A DNA stretch of 36,227 nt, from NCBI GenBank assembly GCA_016874795.1, contig VGTG01000047.1, forward strand, positions 1-36,227, given 5' to 3'. The notes below the pieces were generated by a model that saw only the letters and a program-made list of their open reading frames with translations, did no database searches and was not told the origin of the DNA. Each line of letters starts with the position of its first letter. The stretch's first letter is position 1. Source of the stretch: Deltaproteobacteria bacterium. Lineage in GTDB: Bacteria > Desulfobacterota > Binatia > UBA12015. This document shows positions 7,489-16,477 of the stretch, piece after piece. The position numbers and the translations under genes are program-made.

Positions 7489-9674
7489 GTCGGCGGTGAT
7501 GCGGCGCGCGCGGACGCCGGCGGGGCGATCTCGACCACCGCCGTCGCCGTCGCGAGGCCGAGCGGCGCCGGGCTGCCGTTCTGCACGAGCTCGACCTGGA
7601 GCGTCCACGCACCCTGTGCTCCGCCGGGCGGCATCACCATGGCCGCCGAGTCGACGACCTGACCCGGTGAGACGTCGCCGAGGAGCTGAGAGAACGGACC
7701 GGGAGGCGTCGTCTCTCCGGACGGCGAGAGCCAGCGATACCGGAGCCCCACGAGGCCGTCGGCACGCGCGCCCGCGCCGGGCCAGACGCAGTCGCTGCGG
7801 TTCGCGAAGCGCACGGGAATGCGCAGCGGCAACGGGATCGGGAGCGTGCGGGCCGGCGCCTCGATCGCGAGGATCTCGCCGCGTCGGCACGCCTCGGGAA
7901 GTGGCGCGGTCGAAGCGCCCTCGAGGCTCGTCTTCGCGGGTGGTGCGCCCGCGGCGATCACGTCGTACCAGGGACGGGTCGGTGCGACGTCGACGCGGAA
8001 GACCTCGCTCGTGCCGAACGTCGCGACCGGCGTGAGCCCCGCTGGAGCGGAGCCGCCCGGCCATCGCGCCGCTTCGCGCGGCGTGAGCGCATCGCGGTGC
8101 AGCACGAGCCAGCGCACGTGCGTCGCGTCGGCGAGCGCCGCGAGAGCGCGCGGATCGGGAAGCTCGCGGATCGCGGCGGCGAGAAGTCCCGCCGCAGGCG
8201 GCGGATACGCCGTGTACCCGTTTACGATCGCCCGCCCGTGCGCGGTGCTCGCGACCATGTAGCGCCCGTTCCGGACGTTGCCGATGACGTCGCCTTCGGG
8301 CACCGCGGCGGCCGGGATCTCGAGAACCGGCCCGTCTTCCGGCTGCGAAGCGAGCCACGCGTACACCGCGGGCAGTGCTTCGCCGAGGTTCGCCGCCATG
8401 ACGGGGCTCGGCTGCGGCGCCGCCGCGAAGACGCACGCGGTGACGAGGCCGGTCGCAACGAGACCGCGCAGCGGAGCGGACGTGGCGCTCGTCCAGCGCG
8501 CGACGGCGAGCCCCGCGAGCGGTGCGAGCATCGCAGCGACGATCAGCGAGAAGCGAAGTGGGCTCCGGATCGACGAGAAGCCGGGAACGACGGCGTGCAG
8601 CAGCTCGTACGGAAGCGGAACGTCGAGCCCGAACGGCAGCGCGAGGCGCGGGCCCGCGGAGAGGACGAGCGCCGTCGCTGCGACCGCCCAGAGCGCCGGA
8701 GCGGGACTCGGAGGAGGAGCGGGCTCGTGCACGACGCGGTCGGTCGGTCCGCTTCGTCGTGCGACGAGCCGGCCCACGCACTCGACCGCGACGATCGCGA
8801 GCGTCACCCAGCCCGCGCGGAACGCGAAGCCGGTCGACACGTACTGCCACGGCGCCCAGGAGAAATTTCGGATCCAGCTCGCGTCCCACGCCGGAATCAT
8901 TCCGCTCTCGCGGGCGCGCAGGTACGCGAGAGCGAGCGGAATCAGCACGACGGCGCCGCCGGCGAGCGCGCCGGCGATCCCGAAGAGCGTGCGCACGCGG
9001 TTGCCGCCCGTCTGCCACACGCGGACGAGCGCGTAGACGGGCGTCACGACGAAGGTGAAGAAGCCGATGTAGACGCATGCGAGTGCCTGCAGCGCGACCG
9101 AAGCGGCGATCCCGACGAGCCAGCGCTTCCTTCCGCGCTCGAGCCAGAGGTCGATGCAGAGGAGTGCGAGCGGCAGGTATTGGATGCCGAGGTACTGCGG
9201 CTGCGGGATCGTCTGCACGCGAAACGGTGTGAACGAGTAGGCGGCCCCCGCGACGAGCGCCGCGGCGAAGCTCCCGGTGTGGTGGCGCACGTACACGAAC
9301 ATCGCGAGCGCCGAGAGGGCGAAGCTCTCGAGCACGTAGCCCTTCAGCATCACGAGCGCGTTCCCCGTCAGCGCGAGAAGCGGCGCCGTGACGGGGAGGT
9401 GCGCGAGCATGTTCTCCGAGCCGAGGAGCGTGTCCGGCGCGGGGTGGAAGATGTTTCCGTCGAGGAGCGTGCCCGGGGCGGCGAGCGCCGCGTGTGCGAT
9501 CCAGCCGAGAATCCACACGTTGAGATAGAGATCGGCGTCTGCCATCGCGCCGATCGGCCCGGGCGAGTGCGGAAAGAGATCGGGCGCCAGGAACCACGGT
9601 CGCAGGACCCACGGCGTCGCGACGAGATAGACGACGAGCGCCGCGGCCGCCGCCGCCCAGGCCTTCGCGCTCAT
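7485..9674 (-). CDS. Large multi-pass membrane protein, GT-C/YfhO-like, with C-terminal Ig-like domain
   Basis: A 729-residue protein. Residues 1-490 hold about 12 hydrophobic helices with long extracytoplasmic loops, including ADADLYLNVWILGW near residue 56, which places an acidic pair after TM1 as in GT-C glycosyltransferases, and FTPFRVQTIPQPQYLGIQYLPL. Residues 490-610 form a soluble alpha/beta region as in YfhO-like proteins. The final 110 residues (PLPLRIPVRFANRSDCVWPG through QGAWTLQVELVQNG) look like an Ig-like beta-sandwich of the NBR1 four-tryptophan type. The start is ATG 9674, overlapping the sulfatase stop as ATGA; longer starts read into that gene. It probably transfers a polyprenyl-linked sugar outside the cell; the substrate is unknown. 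Confidence 0.78.
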   Translation of the reverse strand: MSAKAWAAAAAALVVYLVATPWVLRPWFLAPDLFPHSPGPIGAMADADLYLNVWILGWIAHAALAAPGTLLDGNIFHPAPDTLLGSENMLAHLPVTAPLLALTGNALVMLKGYVLESFALSALAMFVYVRHHTGSFAAALVAGAAYSFTPFRVQTIPQPQYLGIQYLPLALLCIDLWLERGRKRWLVGIAASVALQALACVYIGFFTFVVTPVYALVRVWQTGGNRVRTLFGIAGALAGGAVVLIPLALAYLRARESGMIPAWDASWIRNFSWAPWQYVSTGFAFRAGWVTLAIVAVECVGRLVARRSGPTDRVVHEPAPPPSPAPALWAVAATALVLSAGPRLALPFGLDVPLPYELLHAVVPGFSSIRSPLRFSLIVAAMLAPLAGLAVARWTSATSAPLRGLVATGLVTACVFAAAPQPSPVMAANLGEALPAVYAWLASQPEDGPVLEIPAAAVPEGDVIGNVRNGRYMVASTAHGRAIVNGYTAYPPPAAGLLAAAIRELPDPRALAALADATHVRWLVLHRDALTPREAARWPGGSAPAGLTPVATFGTSEVFRVDVAPTRPWYDVIAAGAPPAKTSLEGASTAPLPEACRRGEILAIEAPARTLPIPLPLRIPVRFANRSDCVWPGAGARADGLVGLRYRWLSPSGETTPPGPFSQLLGDVSPGQVVDSAAMVMPPGGAQGAWTLQVELVQNGSPAPLGLATATAVVEIAPPASARAASPPT

Positions 9675-11983
9675 TGCACGTAGCCGAGCGAGCGCAGCTT
9701 CTCGCGCACGGCGGGGTCGTCGATCTTGGGGATCGGCGCGAAGCCTTCGCCGGCGAAGCGCCACAGGCAGACGCGGACGCCGGCCTCGGGAGCGGGGCAC
9801 TCCGGCGCGGTCTCCGCTTCGAGCGAGCGGTTCCGGAGATCGACGTAGTCCGTCCGCGGCGCGCGACCCTCGGGGCCGAGGCGGACGGCCGAGCGCTCGA
9901 CGGGCGCTCCGTCGACCTCGAGTGTGAGCTTGACGAGGTCCTTCGCGCCGAGGTTGTGCGGATCGCCGAGCCGGTCGAAGCGGAAGCCGGATCCGGACGC
10001 GCCGACCCGCGCCTGCGCTTCGAGCTTCATCCCCTCCTTCGCGACGGCGAGGCGCGGCGGCGTACCTTCCATCCGGCGGTCGAGAGTGAGGAAGGTGCCG
10101 CTCTTCGGATGGCCTTCGAGGTCGAGCCGGACGTCGACCTCTTCCGCAGCGGGACCGACGATCCGGACCTGGTATCCGCGCTCGCGAAGGATCTCGCGCG
10201 CGTCGTCGAGCTCGCGCCCGAGCACCGCCACGTCGCCCGTGCCGGCCGCGCCGGTCGGAAGGTCGCGCTTCTCGCCGGGATCGGCCGCGACGTCGTAGAG
10301 CTCGAGCCGTCCGCTGTCGAGGCTCTCGATCAGCTTCTTGCGCGCGGTGCGGATCGCGTAGCGCGTCGGGAACTGCGCCTGCGTCGCGGTCGCGAAGAGC
10401 GGCGGCGGGTCCGCCTCCGGCGACGCGATCGCCGTCGAGAGAGGCTCACCCGTGAAGCCCTCGGGGCGCGGCAGGGCGAGCCACTCGAGGATCGACGGCG
10501 CGATGTCGATCGAGCGCACGGGGCGCTCGACCACGGTCCCCGCCTTCGCACCGCCGGGAAGCCGAACGAGGAGCGGCACGTGCAGCAGCTCGTCGTAGAG
10601 GCTCTGGCCGTGGAAGAAGCGGCCGTGCTCCCAGAACTCCTCGCCATGGTCCGCGGAGACGACGACGAGCGTGTCGTCGAGCCGGCCGCTCTTCGCGAGC
10701 GCGTCGAGGAGCCGCCCGATCTCCCCGTCGACGTAGCGGATCGAGGCGTCGTAGAGATCGACGATCCGCCGGCGGTCGGCCTCGTCGTACTTCCCGGCGT
10801 CCGCTCCGTCGGCGTCGTTGAACGTCGCGCCGATCGGGCCGTCGTACGCGGGATCGACGAACTGCCGGACGAATTCCTCCGGCGGCCGATACGGTGTGTG
10901 CGCGTCGAGGTAGTGCAGGTAGAGCGCGAAGCGCTCGCCGGGATGCGCCTCGAGCCACTCGATCGCGAGGTTCGTGATCGCCTTCGCGTCGAGCTCGCCC
11001 GAGACCATGCGATCGAACGGACCCGGCGGATCGGCGTGGCCGCCCTGGCTCAGCCAGAGCGGGATCCACGCGTTGTTGACGAAGGCCGCGCTCGGGATCC
11101 CCGCGCGCGCGATGGGATGCGTCAGCGTCTCGTGGTCGCGCGTCGGGAAGACGCGCGACGTGAAGATCTGCGGGATCGAGGGGAGCGTCATCGGCGCGTT
11201 CGAGTAAGCGTGCGCGAACCGCACGCCCTCGGCCGCGAGCGCGTCGAGCCGCGGCGTCGTCGGGCGCGGGTAGCCGTAGACGCCGAGGTGGTCCGCCCGA
11301 AGGCAGTCGACGGTGATGAAGAGGACGCTCGGCTCGTCCCCGTCCGGCGGCGCCAGGATCCGCGGCGTCGACCAGTAGATCGTCGACGCCTTCGCCTTCT
11401 CGGCGTCGCCGAGGTTCTGGACGGCGAAGGTCAAGGTGCCGCGCTTGCCGCCGAGCGGCGTCAAGTCGATGCGATCGTCGAACCAGCGGCGATCCGTCTC
11501 GTTCCGGCGCGCGTCGACGGAGCGCTCGAGGAGAACGTGCTCCTCGCCGGCGTGCTCGCGGAAGACGACGCGGAAGCGCGCCGGCTCGGCGAGGTCCGGC
11601 GTCTCGACCATGAACGGCGCCGCGGAAAGCGTGTAGCCGAGCGTCAGGCGCGCACCCTCGGGGATCTCGATTGGATAGGTCACCGCGCCGGGCAGCGGCA
11701 TCTGGACGGACGTGCGCGTCTGCTTGTGCGCGCCGCGGAGCGCCGCGAGCACGCCGGCGGGGCGCGCTTCGTCCGCGGCGACGCGCTCGACGAGATCGAA
11801 GGCGACGCGCGAAGCGGGCTTCGCAGAAGCGGGCTTCGCAGAAGAAGGCGAGGGTGCCGCCTCCGGCGCAGGCTCGGGCGTCGGCGTCGGCGTGGACGCG
11901 GCCGCGGCCGCGGAGCCGGCACCGGCGACGAGGCAGGAGGCGAGGAGCGCGATCCGTGCAAGGGCGGCGGAGCGCCGGTGCAT
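9671..11983 (-). CDS. Exported sulfatase-fold protein (alkaline phosphatase superfamily)
   Basis: A 770-residue protein with a signal peptide (MHRRSAALARIALLASCLVAG, cleavage near Ala25-Ala29), a Pro/Ala/Thr-rich linker to about residue 60, a beta-rich region to about 220, then the sulfatase domain. That domain begins with SVLFITVDCLRADHLGVYGY (first metal-binding Asp) and reads NAPMTLPSIPQIFTS at the nucleophile position. The second metal site is VVVSADHGEEFWEHG. The usual formylglycine CxPxR motif is absent; Thr in T-L-P-S is the likely nucleophile, which suggests a phosphodiesterase or phosphotransfer activity as much as sulfate removal. It ends in a beta-rich tail with paired Cys. The ATG at 11983 is chosen because a signal peptide follows. 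Its neighbours are two membrane glycosyltransferase-like genes, so it may act on the same periplasmic glycan. Confidence 0.85.
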   Translation of the reverse strand: MHRRSAALARIALLASCLVAGAGSAAAAASTPTPTPEPAPEAAPSPSSAKPASAKPASRVAFDLVERVAADEARPAGVLAALRGAHKQTRTSVQMPLPGAVTYPIEIPEGARLTLGYTLSAAPFMVETPDLAEPARFRVVFREHAGEEHVLLERSVDARRNETDRRWFDDRIDLTPLGGKRGTLTFAVQNLGDAEKAKASTIYWSTPRILAPPDGDEPSVLFITVDCLRADHLGVYGYPRPTTPRLDALAAEGVRFAHAYSNAPMTLPSIPQIFTSRVFPTRDHETLTHPIARAGIPSAAFVNNAWIPLWLSQGGHADPPGPFDRMVSGELDAKAITNLAIEWLEAHPGERFALYLHYLDAHTPYRPPEEFVRQFVDPAYDGPIGATFNDADGADAGKYDEADRRRIVDLYDASIRYVDGEIGRLLDALAKSGRLDDTLVVVSADHGEEFWEHGRFFHGQSLYDELLHVPLLVRLPGGAKAGTVVERPVRSIDIAPSILEWLALPRPEGFTGEPLSTAIASPEADPPPLFATATQAQFPTRYAIRTARKKLIESLDSGRLELYDVAADPGEKRDLPTGAAGTGDVAVLGRELDDAREILRERGYQVRIVGPAAEEVDVRLDLEGHPKSGTFLTLDRRMEGTPPRLAVAKEGMKLEAQARVGASGSGFRFDRLGDPHNLGAKDLVKLTLEVDGAPVERSAVRLGPEGRAPRTDYVDLRNRSLEAETAPECPAPEAGVRVCLWRFAGEGFAPIPKIDDPAVREKLRSLGYVQ
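11811..11840. repeat. Two tandem copies of a 15-base unit inside the sulfatase linker
   Basis: GAAGCGGGCTTCGCA occurs twice without interruption. On the coding (minus) strand it encodes SAKPA twice within the Pro/Ala linker after the signal peptide. Each unit also contains the short inverted repeat GAAGC/GCTTC. The length is in frame, so copy-number change would only alter linker length. Confidence 0.85.
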
Positions 11984-12030
11984 TCGAGCCACTCTACCGG
12001 CTCTCCTTCGAGGGGAAAAGCGCGCCCGCG

Positions 12031-14529
12031 TCAGCGCGCCGGGCGCGCTTCCTTGGCGCCCCCGGCGAAGCTCGCCGGATCCGGCGTCGCGAGCGCGGTC
12101 GCGAGGAGCTTCCGCGGCTCGTCCGCGGGTGAGACGAGGATGCCGAAGCGTCCGGCGCGCGCCGGCACCGGCACCGTGACGCGCACGAGCCGCGGATCGT
12201 CCGTGACCTCGACGGCACTGCCGTCGATCGTCGACTCCGACACGAGCTCGAGCCCGGGGGTCACCCAGCGCACGAGGAGGCGGCCTGCCGAGCGCACCTG
12301 GTCGGCGCTCTGCACGCTCGGGGCGAGCACCATGTCGACGACGTCCTCCGGCACCGAGAGCTTCGCCATGCCGCGCGGCAGGATCTCCCGGAAGACGAAG
12401 TCGCGATTCAAGCGGTTGATCTCGACGGCCGGCGAGGTGACGTCGCGCAGATGCGGAACGACGACCGTGCGTGCCGCGATCGGCCGGTCGGGCTCCTCGG
12501 CGCGCGCGAGCGTGACGCGGTACGTGCCGGGCGGAGGCGTCTCGACGTCGAAGCGGAGCGGCATCGAGTCGCCCGGGCCGAGCGCGACCGGGAGCAGCGC
12601 CTCGACCTGCTTCTCCTGGACGACGCGGCCGCCGTCGCCGAGCCACCGGAGGACGAGCGGCGCCGGGCCGAGCTCGCCCGTCAAGCGGAACGTCTCGGAC
12701 GTCGGATTCCCGACGGGAAGGACGACGGGCGACTTCGGCGGCAGGGCCTGCCCGGGCTCGTTCGCCACGGGCCCGAGAGAGGCGAGGTCGGTGCGGACGG
12801 GCACGTCGCTCGTCACGCGATAGGCGCGTACGGAGCTCGTCTCGCCGAGCGGCTGCAAGCGACCACCCGCCGCTTCCGTCGCTTTCATGTCGGCGTGAAA
12901 GCGGCGCAGGTGATCGGGGTGGATCCGCCGCTCGTGCACGAGGAGCGTCTCGAAGCCGAGCGCCGCGAGCGCGTCGGTCGCCGCCGGAGCGGGCAGCCGG
13001 CCGATCAGCTCCATCACCTGATCGTTCACCGGTGACTGGAAGGAGTTGTAGCAGCCGGCCTGCGGCCGCGGGTCGTAGCTCGCGAGAAGGAGGTGCTCCG
13101 CGACGTCGAGCCGCTTCTCGCTCCCGTCCTGCAGCCGGAGCGGATAGTCGATCGTCGGGCCGCGGCCGGTCGCGCGCAGGAGCGCGATGCTGCTCTCGGG
13201 TGGGCGCGCCTCGAAGGCGTTCAGGCGAAGCGTCCTTCCGAAGTTGGCGTGCGCGAGCGGCGTGTAGAAGCGGACACCGATGAGAACGACCGTGAGCACG
13301 AAGACGAGCGCCACCTGCGCGCGCTCGCGAAGCCGCAGCGTCGAGATCAGCGCGAGCGTTCCGTACGCGGCGAGGAACGACGTCACGATCCCGAGGCCGA
13401 TCGCCACGGAGGCGAGCGCCCGCACCGCCTTCAAGCCCGGGACGACGTCCCGCAGCATCATGAAGGGCGAGATCAGCGTGATCCCGAGCCCCGGCACGCG
13501 CGTCGGCTGGATCGTGCACCAGACGATCAGGAGACCGCCGGCGATCATCGCCCAGCGCGGATCCTCACCCTCGACGCGGCGCGGGCCGCGCAGGCGGTCC
13601 GCGATCGCGAGCAGCACGAGGATCGCGATCTCCCAGCCGGGGAAGTGCAGCTCGCCGGGCGCGTACTGTTTGACGTTCAGGAGGAACGACAGGCGCCCCG
13701 CGAGGAGCCGCCACTGCGCGGCCGTCTCGAGGTACGGACCGAGCACGAGCCACGCCGTCAACGCGACGAGGCCGAGCGCCACGGCGAGCTTCGGCAGGAC
13801 GCGCGGCAGGTTCTCGCGATGCCGGAAGAGGAGGTACAGCCCGTACACTCCTCCCACGAGACACGTCGAGATCAGCGGATAGAGGCTCTCCGCGACCTCG
13901 AGGCTCAGGAAGAGCGCGAACCCGAGAGCCCAGCTCCAGCGGGCGGTGACGAACAGGCGGTGCAGGCAGAGGAGCACCGCCGGCGCCCACAGGTCGCCGT
14001 GGACGTAGGGATGCGAGGGGTCGACGATGCGTCCCGGCACGAGCGCGAAGGCGAGCCCGGCGACGAACGCGGCGGGCACGCTCCGCGTGAAGTTCCGCGC
14101 GAGGAAGAACATCGTGATCGCGGGAATCCAGATGGTCAGGACGAGCGCCGCGTTGAAGCTCGCGATCGGATCGCCCGTCAGCGCGTAGGGCACCGCCGCC
14201 AGGAGCCCGACGCCGAACATGTGCTCGCCGAGCGTGTGCGCGCGCGGCATCGGATAGCACTGTCCCTCGTCGTCGAAGAGCGCCCATGGCCGGTTCACGA
14301 GGAGGTGCGCGTTCCGGATCACGGTCGCGACGACCATCTGCTCGTCCCAGTGGTCGATCGAGGCGAGCTGCGCGTTCGGGAGCGAGCTCTTGTCGAGGAG
14401 CGCCGGGTAGGGAAGGAGCGTCGCCGGCGCCGGCAGGACGACGCGGAAGGTGACGAGCGCGACCACGAGGTACGCGGCGATCGCGAGGCCCGCGCAGAGC
14501 CGCGACCGCTGCACCGACGGCGCGGTCAC
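12031..14529 (-). CDS. Large multi-pass membrane protein, probable GT-C-type glycosyltransferase
   Basis: An 832-residue protein with about 12 membrane helices in residues 1-440 and a long soluble C-terminal part rich in beta-strands (about 440-832). Loop sequences include SIDHWDEQMVVATVIRNAHLLV after TM1, placing an acidic pair at the usual GT-C catalytic position, and a later SHPYVHGDLWAP. The layout parallels the gene at 7485-9674, including a C-terminal region with Ig-like strands (VGNPTSETFRLTGELGPAPL), so the two may be distant relatives acting in sequence. The GTG start at 14529 shares GTGA with the methyltransferase stop. The sulfatase-fold gene follows after 47 bases. No characterised family was recognised with certainty. 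Confidence 0.75.
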   Translation of the reverse strand: MTAPSVQRSRLCAGLAIAAYLVVALVTFRVVLPAPATLLPYPALLDKSSLPNAQLASIDHWDEQMVVATVIRNAHLLVNRPWALFDDEGQCYPMPRAHTLGEHMFGVGLLAAVPYALTGDPIASFNAALVLTIWIPAITMFFLARNFTRSVPAAFVAGLAFALVPGRIVDPSHPYVHGDLWAPAVLLCLHRLFVTARWSWALGFALFLSLEVAESLYPLISTCLVGGVYGLYLLFRHRENLPRVLPKLAVALGLVALTAWLVLGPYLETAAQWRLLAGRLSFLLNVKQYAPGELHFPGWEIAILVLLAIADRLRGPRRVEGEDPRWAMIAGGLLIVWCTIQPTRVPGLGITLISPFMMLRDVVPGLKAVRALASVAIGLGIVTSFLAAYGTLALISTLRLRERAQVALVFVLTVVLIGVRFYTPLAHANFGRTLRLNAFEARPPESSIALLRATGRGPTIDYPLRLQDGSEKRLDVAEHLLLASYDPRPQAGCYNSFQSPVNDQVMELIGRLPAPAATDALAALGFETLLVHERRIHPDHLRRFHADMKATEAAGGRLQPLGETSSVRAYRVTSDVPVRTDLASLGPVANEPGQALPPKSPVVLPVGNPTSETFRLTGELGPAPLVLRWLGDGGRVVQEKQVEALLPVALGPGDSMPLRFDVETPPPGTYRVTLARAEEPDRPIAARTVVVPHLRDVTSPAVEINRLNRDFVFREILPRGMAKLSVPEDVVDMVLAPSVQSADQVRSAGRLLVRWVTPGLELVSESTIDGSAVEVTDDPRLVRVTVPVPARAGRFGILVSPADEPRKLLATALATPDPASFAGGAKEARPAR

Positions 14530-15176
14530 TCCTTCTCCAAGACCATGAGCTGCGAGATGCCGATGACCGGCATGCGGTAGGGAAGGCGCACGAAGGCGCG
14601 CGCGACGGGCAGCGGCGTCACGTTCGGGAACAGGAGCCCGCAGCGCTCGTGCAATCGAATGCGCGCGCCGCTCGGGCGCACGAGACGGCGCAGGTGGCCG
14701 GGCGTGAAGCGGAGCGACTCGCGCTCCTCCGGGCGCGTCAGGCCGAGGACGATGTGTCCCGGATGGATGCGATTCGGCTCGAAGATGATGACGCGCTCGC
14801 GCGCGACGCGCACCATCTCGGCGACGGCCGCCTTCGGGTCGGGGAGGTGGTGCAAGAGCTCCCAGCACGTGACGGCGTCGAAGCTCCCGTCCGGAAACGG
14901 CAGGCGATCGGCGGAGCAGCGCACGCGGTTCGGAGCGGGGTTCTGGCGGAGCATGCCGCCCGCGTAGTCGCAGGCGACCACGCGCACGTTGCGCGGGTAG
15001 TAGCCGCTCGAGAAGCCGCTTCCGGCGCCGACGTCGAGCAGTGTTCGCACGCCGTCCAGCGCGCCGCGCTCCTGCAGATGCTCGACGCGCTGCTGCGCGA
15101 AGAGGGCGACCACGGGGTGGTCGTTCGAGCGATAGATGCCGCCCTCTTCCCAGAAGCCCTTCTGCTCCTCGCTCAT
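14526..15176 (-). CDS. Class I SAM-dependent methyltransferase (methyltransferase 11 type)
   Basis: A 216-residue methyltransferase: SAM-binding motif I TLLDVGAGSGFSSG (about 45-58), an acidic CDYAGGML, motif II region FPDGSFDAVTCWELLHHLPDP, and motif III-like VARERVIIFEPNRIHPGH. The C-terminal third is hydrophobic to amphipathic (VARAFVRLPYRMPVIGISQL), as in enzymes that act on membrane-bound lipid substrates. It overlaps both neighbours by four bases, ATGA with the DUF2304 gene upstream and GTGA with the membrane glycosyltransferase-like gene downstream, so it belongs to the same polycistronic unit. Methylation of a lipid-linked sugar is likely but not shown. Confidence 0.88.
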   Translation of the reverse strand: MSEEQKGFWEEGGIYRSNDHPVVALFAQQRVEHLQERGALDGVRTLLDVGAGSGFSSGYYPRNVRVVACDYAGGMLRQNPAPNRVRCSADRLPFPDGSFDAVTCWELLHHLPDPKAAVAEMVRVARERVIIFEPNRIHPGHIVLGLTRPEERESLRFTPGHLRRLVRPSGARIRLHERCGLLFPNVTPLPVARAFVRLPYRMPVIGISQLMVLEKE

Positions 15177-15598
15177 CCGGCGGCGTCACCCTTGGCGCGC
15201 TCGCCTTCCGCGAGCTGCTCGCGCAGGAGAGCGACCTCTTGCGCGAGAAGACGGACCTGGGCGCTCATCCCGGAGAGCCGGACCGCGTAGTTCAGGGAGA
15301 CGATCAGGAGGAAGACGAGGCCGAAGAAGAAGAGCGTCGAGCTCGGCGTCCAGGCGCCGACCGCCCACGTCAGGAAGCGGACGGAGTCGAACCAGACGCT
15401 CGCGATCATCATCCCGACCGCGACCGCGGTCCAGATCGGCGTGAACTCCTCCCGGAGCCGGCCGCGGTGCACGAGGGTCAGGACGGCGACGAGAAACGCG
15501 CCGCAGAGCAGCAAGGAGAGGATTCTCGTGGACGCCGACTCGGGCTGCAGGATCGCGAGACGCCGCAGCGTATCGAGGTCGATCGAGGTCGTGTCCAT
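15173..15598 (-). CDS. DUF2304-family small membrane protein
   Basis: A 141-residue protein with three membrane helices (about 24-42, 52-68 and 80-98) and a C-terminal helical tail with heptad-like LLAQEVALLREQLAEG, probably a short coiled coil in the cytoplasm. This matches the DUF2304 family, which is often found beside polyprenyl-phosphate GT2 genes. Here it follows one by 20 bases and overlaps the methyltransferase by ATGA. A role in assisting or anchoring the GT2, or in moving its lipid-linked product, is inferred from this association only. The start is ATG 15598. Confidence 0.8.
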   Translation of the reverse strand: MDTTSIDLDTLRRLAILQPESASTRILSLLLCGAFLVAVLTLVHRGRLREEFTPIWTAVAVGMMIASVWFDSVRFLTWAVGAWTPSSTLFFFGLVFLLIVSLNYAVRLSGMSAQVRLLAQEVALLREQLAEGERAKGDAAG

Positions 15599-15618
15599 GG
15601 CTCCTCCTCCGTCGGCGC

Positions 15619-16359
15619 TCAGTCGGCCGCCGAAGGCGACGGCTTCGTCCGCCAGCTCCGGAACGTCGAGAGCAACATCTTGTACGGGTAGTAGATCGTT
15701 TTCAGCCCCGCGTGCATCGTCTTCCGCTCGGGCGGGCTCGGCGCCATGTGCACCGGAACCTCGCGGATGCGGAATCCCTGGCGGTGCAGCAGGAGGAGCA
15801 CGTCGATGTCGGGGAAGTCGGACGGATAGAAGTCCGAGCAGCAGAAGCGGAAGACCGGACGCGAGAGCGCCTGCAAACCGGACGTCGGATCGGCGATGTG
15901 CGGCCCGCCGAAGAAGACGAGCACGCGCTGGAAGAAGACTCTCGCAGCGGAGCGCGCCGAGCCCATCTGGTAGCCGGACTCCTCGAGGAAGCGCGAGCCG
16001 ATCACGAGGTCCGCTTCGCCGCTCCGGATCGGTGCTAGCAGGCGCGGGACGTACGCGGGATCGTGCTGCCCGTCCGCGTCCATCTGCACGACTTCCGCGT
16101 AGCCTTCGCGCACCGCGTACTTGTACCCGGTCTGGAGCGCCGCTCCGTAGCCGAGGTTGAAGGGGTGTGAGATGACGTGGGCTCCGCTCTCGCGCGCGAG
16201 GGCGGCGGTCGCGTCGCGCGATCCGTCGTCGATCACGAGGACGTCGACGTCGATGCCGGTCGCGCGCACGCCGGCGATCACCTTCGCGATCGAGCGCTCC
16301 TCGTTCAGCGCCGGAATGACGAGAACGCTCCGGCTTCGTGTTGCGGAATGGGGGGTCAT
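15619..16359 (-). CDS. Polyprenyl-phosphate glycosyltransferase, GT2 family
   Basis: A 246-residue GT-A-fold enzyme: VIPALNEERSI (14-24), LVIDDGSRDAT (41-51), MDADGQHDP (93-101) with the metal-binding DxD, and GSRFLEESGYQMGSARS preceding an amphipathic helix. It resembles enzymes that load glucose, mannose or related sugars onto undecaprenyl phosphate. The ATG at 16359 is preferred because the family motif starts 14 residues later; the frame extends to 16446 through MQSADRPCEHSP, which is unlike the family. As first gene of the seven-gene minus-strand operon running to 7096 it is the obvious donor-forming step for the two downstream membrane glycosyltransferase-like proteins. Confidence 0.9.
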   Translation of the reverse strand: MTPHSATRSRSVLVIPALNEERSIAKVIAGVRATGIDVDVLVIDDGSRDATAALARESGAHVISHPFNLGYGAALQTGYKYAVREGYAEVVQMDADGQHDPAYVPRLLAPIRSGEADLVIGSRFLEESGYQMGSARSAARVFFQRVLVFFGGPHIADPTSGLQALSRPVFRFCCSDFYPSDFPDIDVLLLLHRQGFRIREVPVHMAPSPPERKTMHAGLKTIYYPYKMLLSTFRSWRTKPSPSAAD

Positions 16360-16477
16360 GAAGTGCTCGCAGAGGATAGCGAAGGCGGGCGGGGCCGACA
16401 TCCGGCCCATCGGCGAATGCTCGCACGGCCGGTCGGCGCTTTGCAACGCCGTGCGACGGTGGGTAGCACTTGCGACG

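Noticed and set aside
9674-15189. Very long frames on both strands across the glycan operon
   Set aside because: Their extra parts are shadows. Only the C-terminal parts that match sulfatase and membrane-protein sequence are genes, with starts set by the signal peptide or the four-base overlaps.
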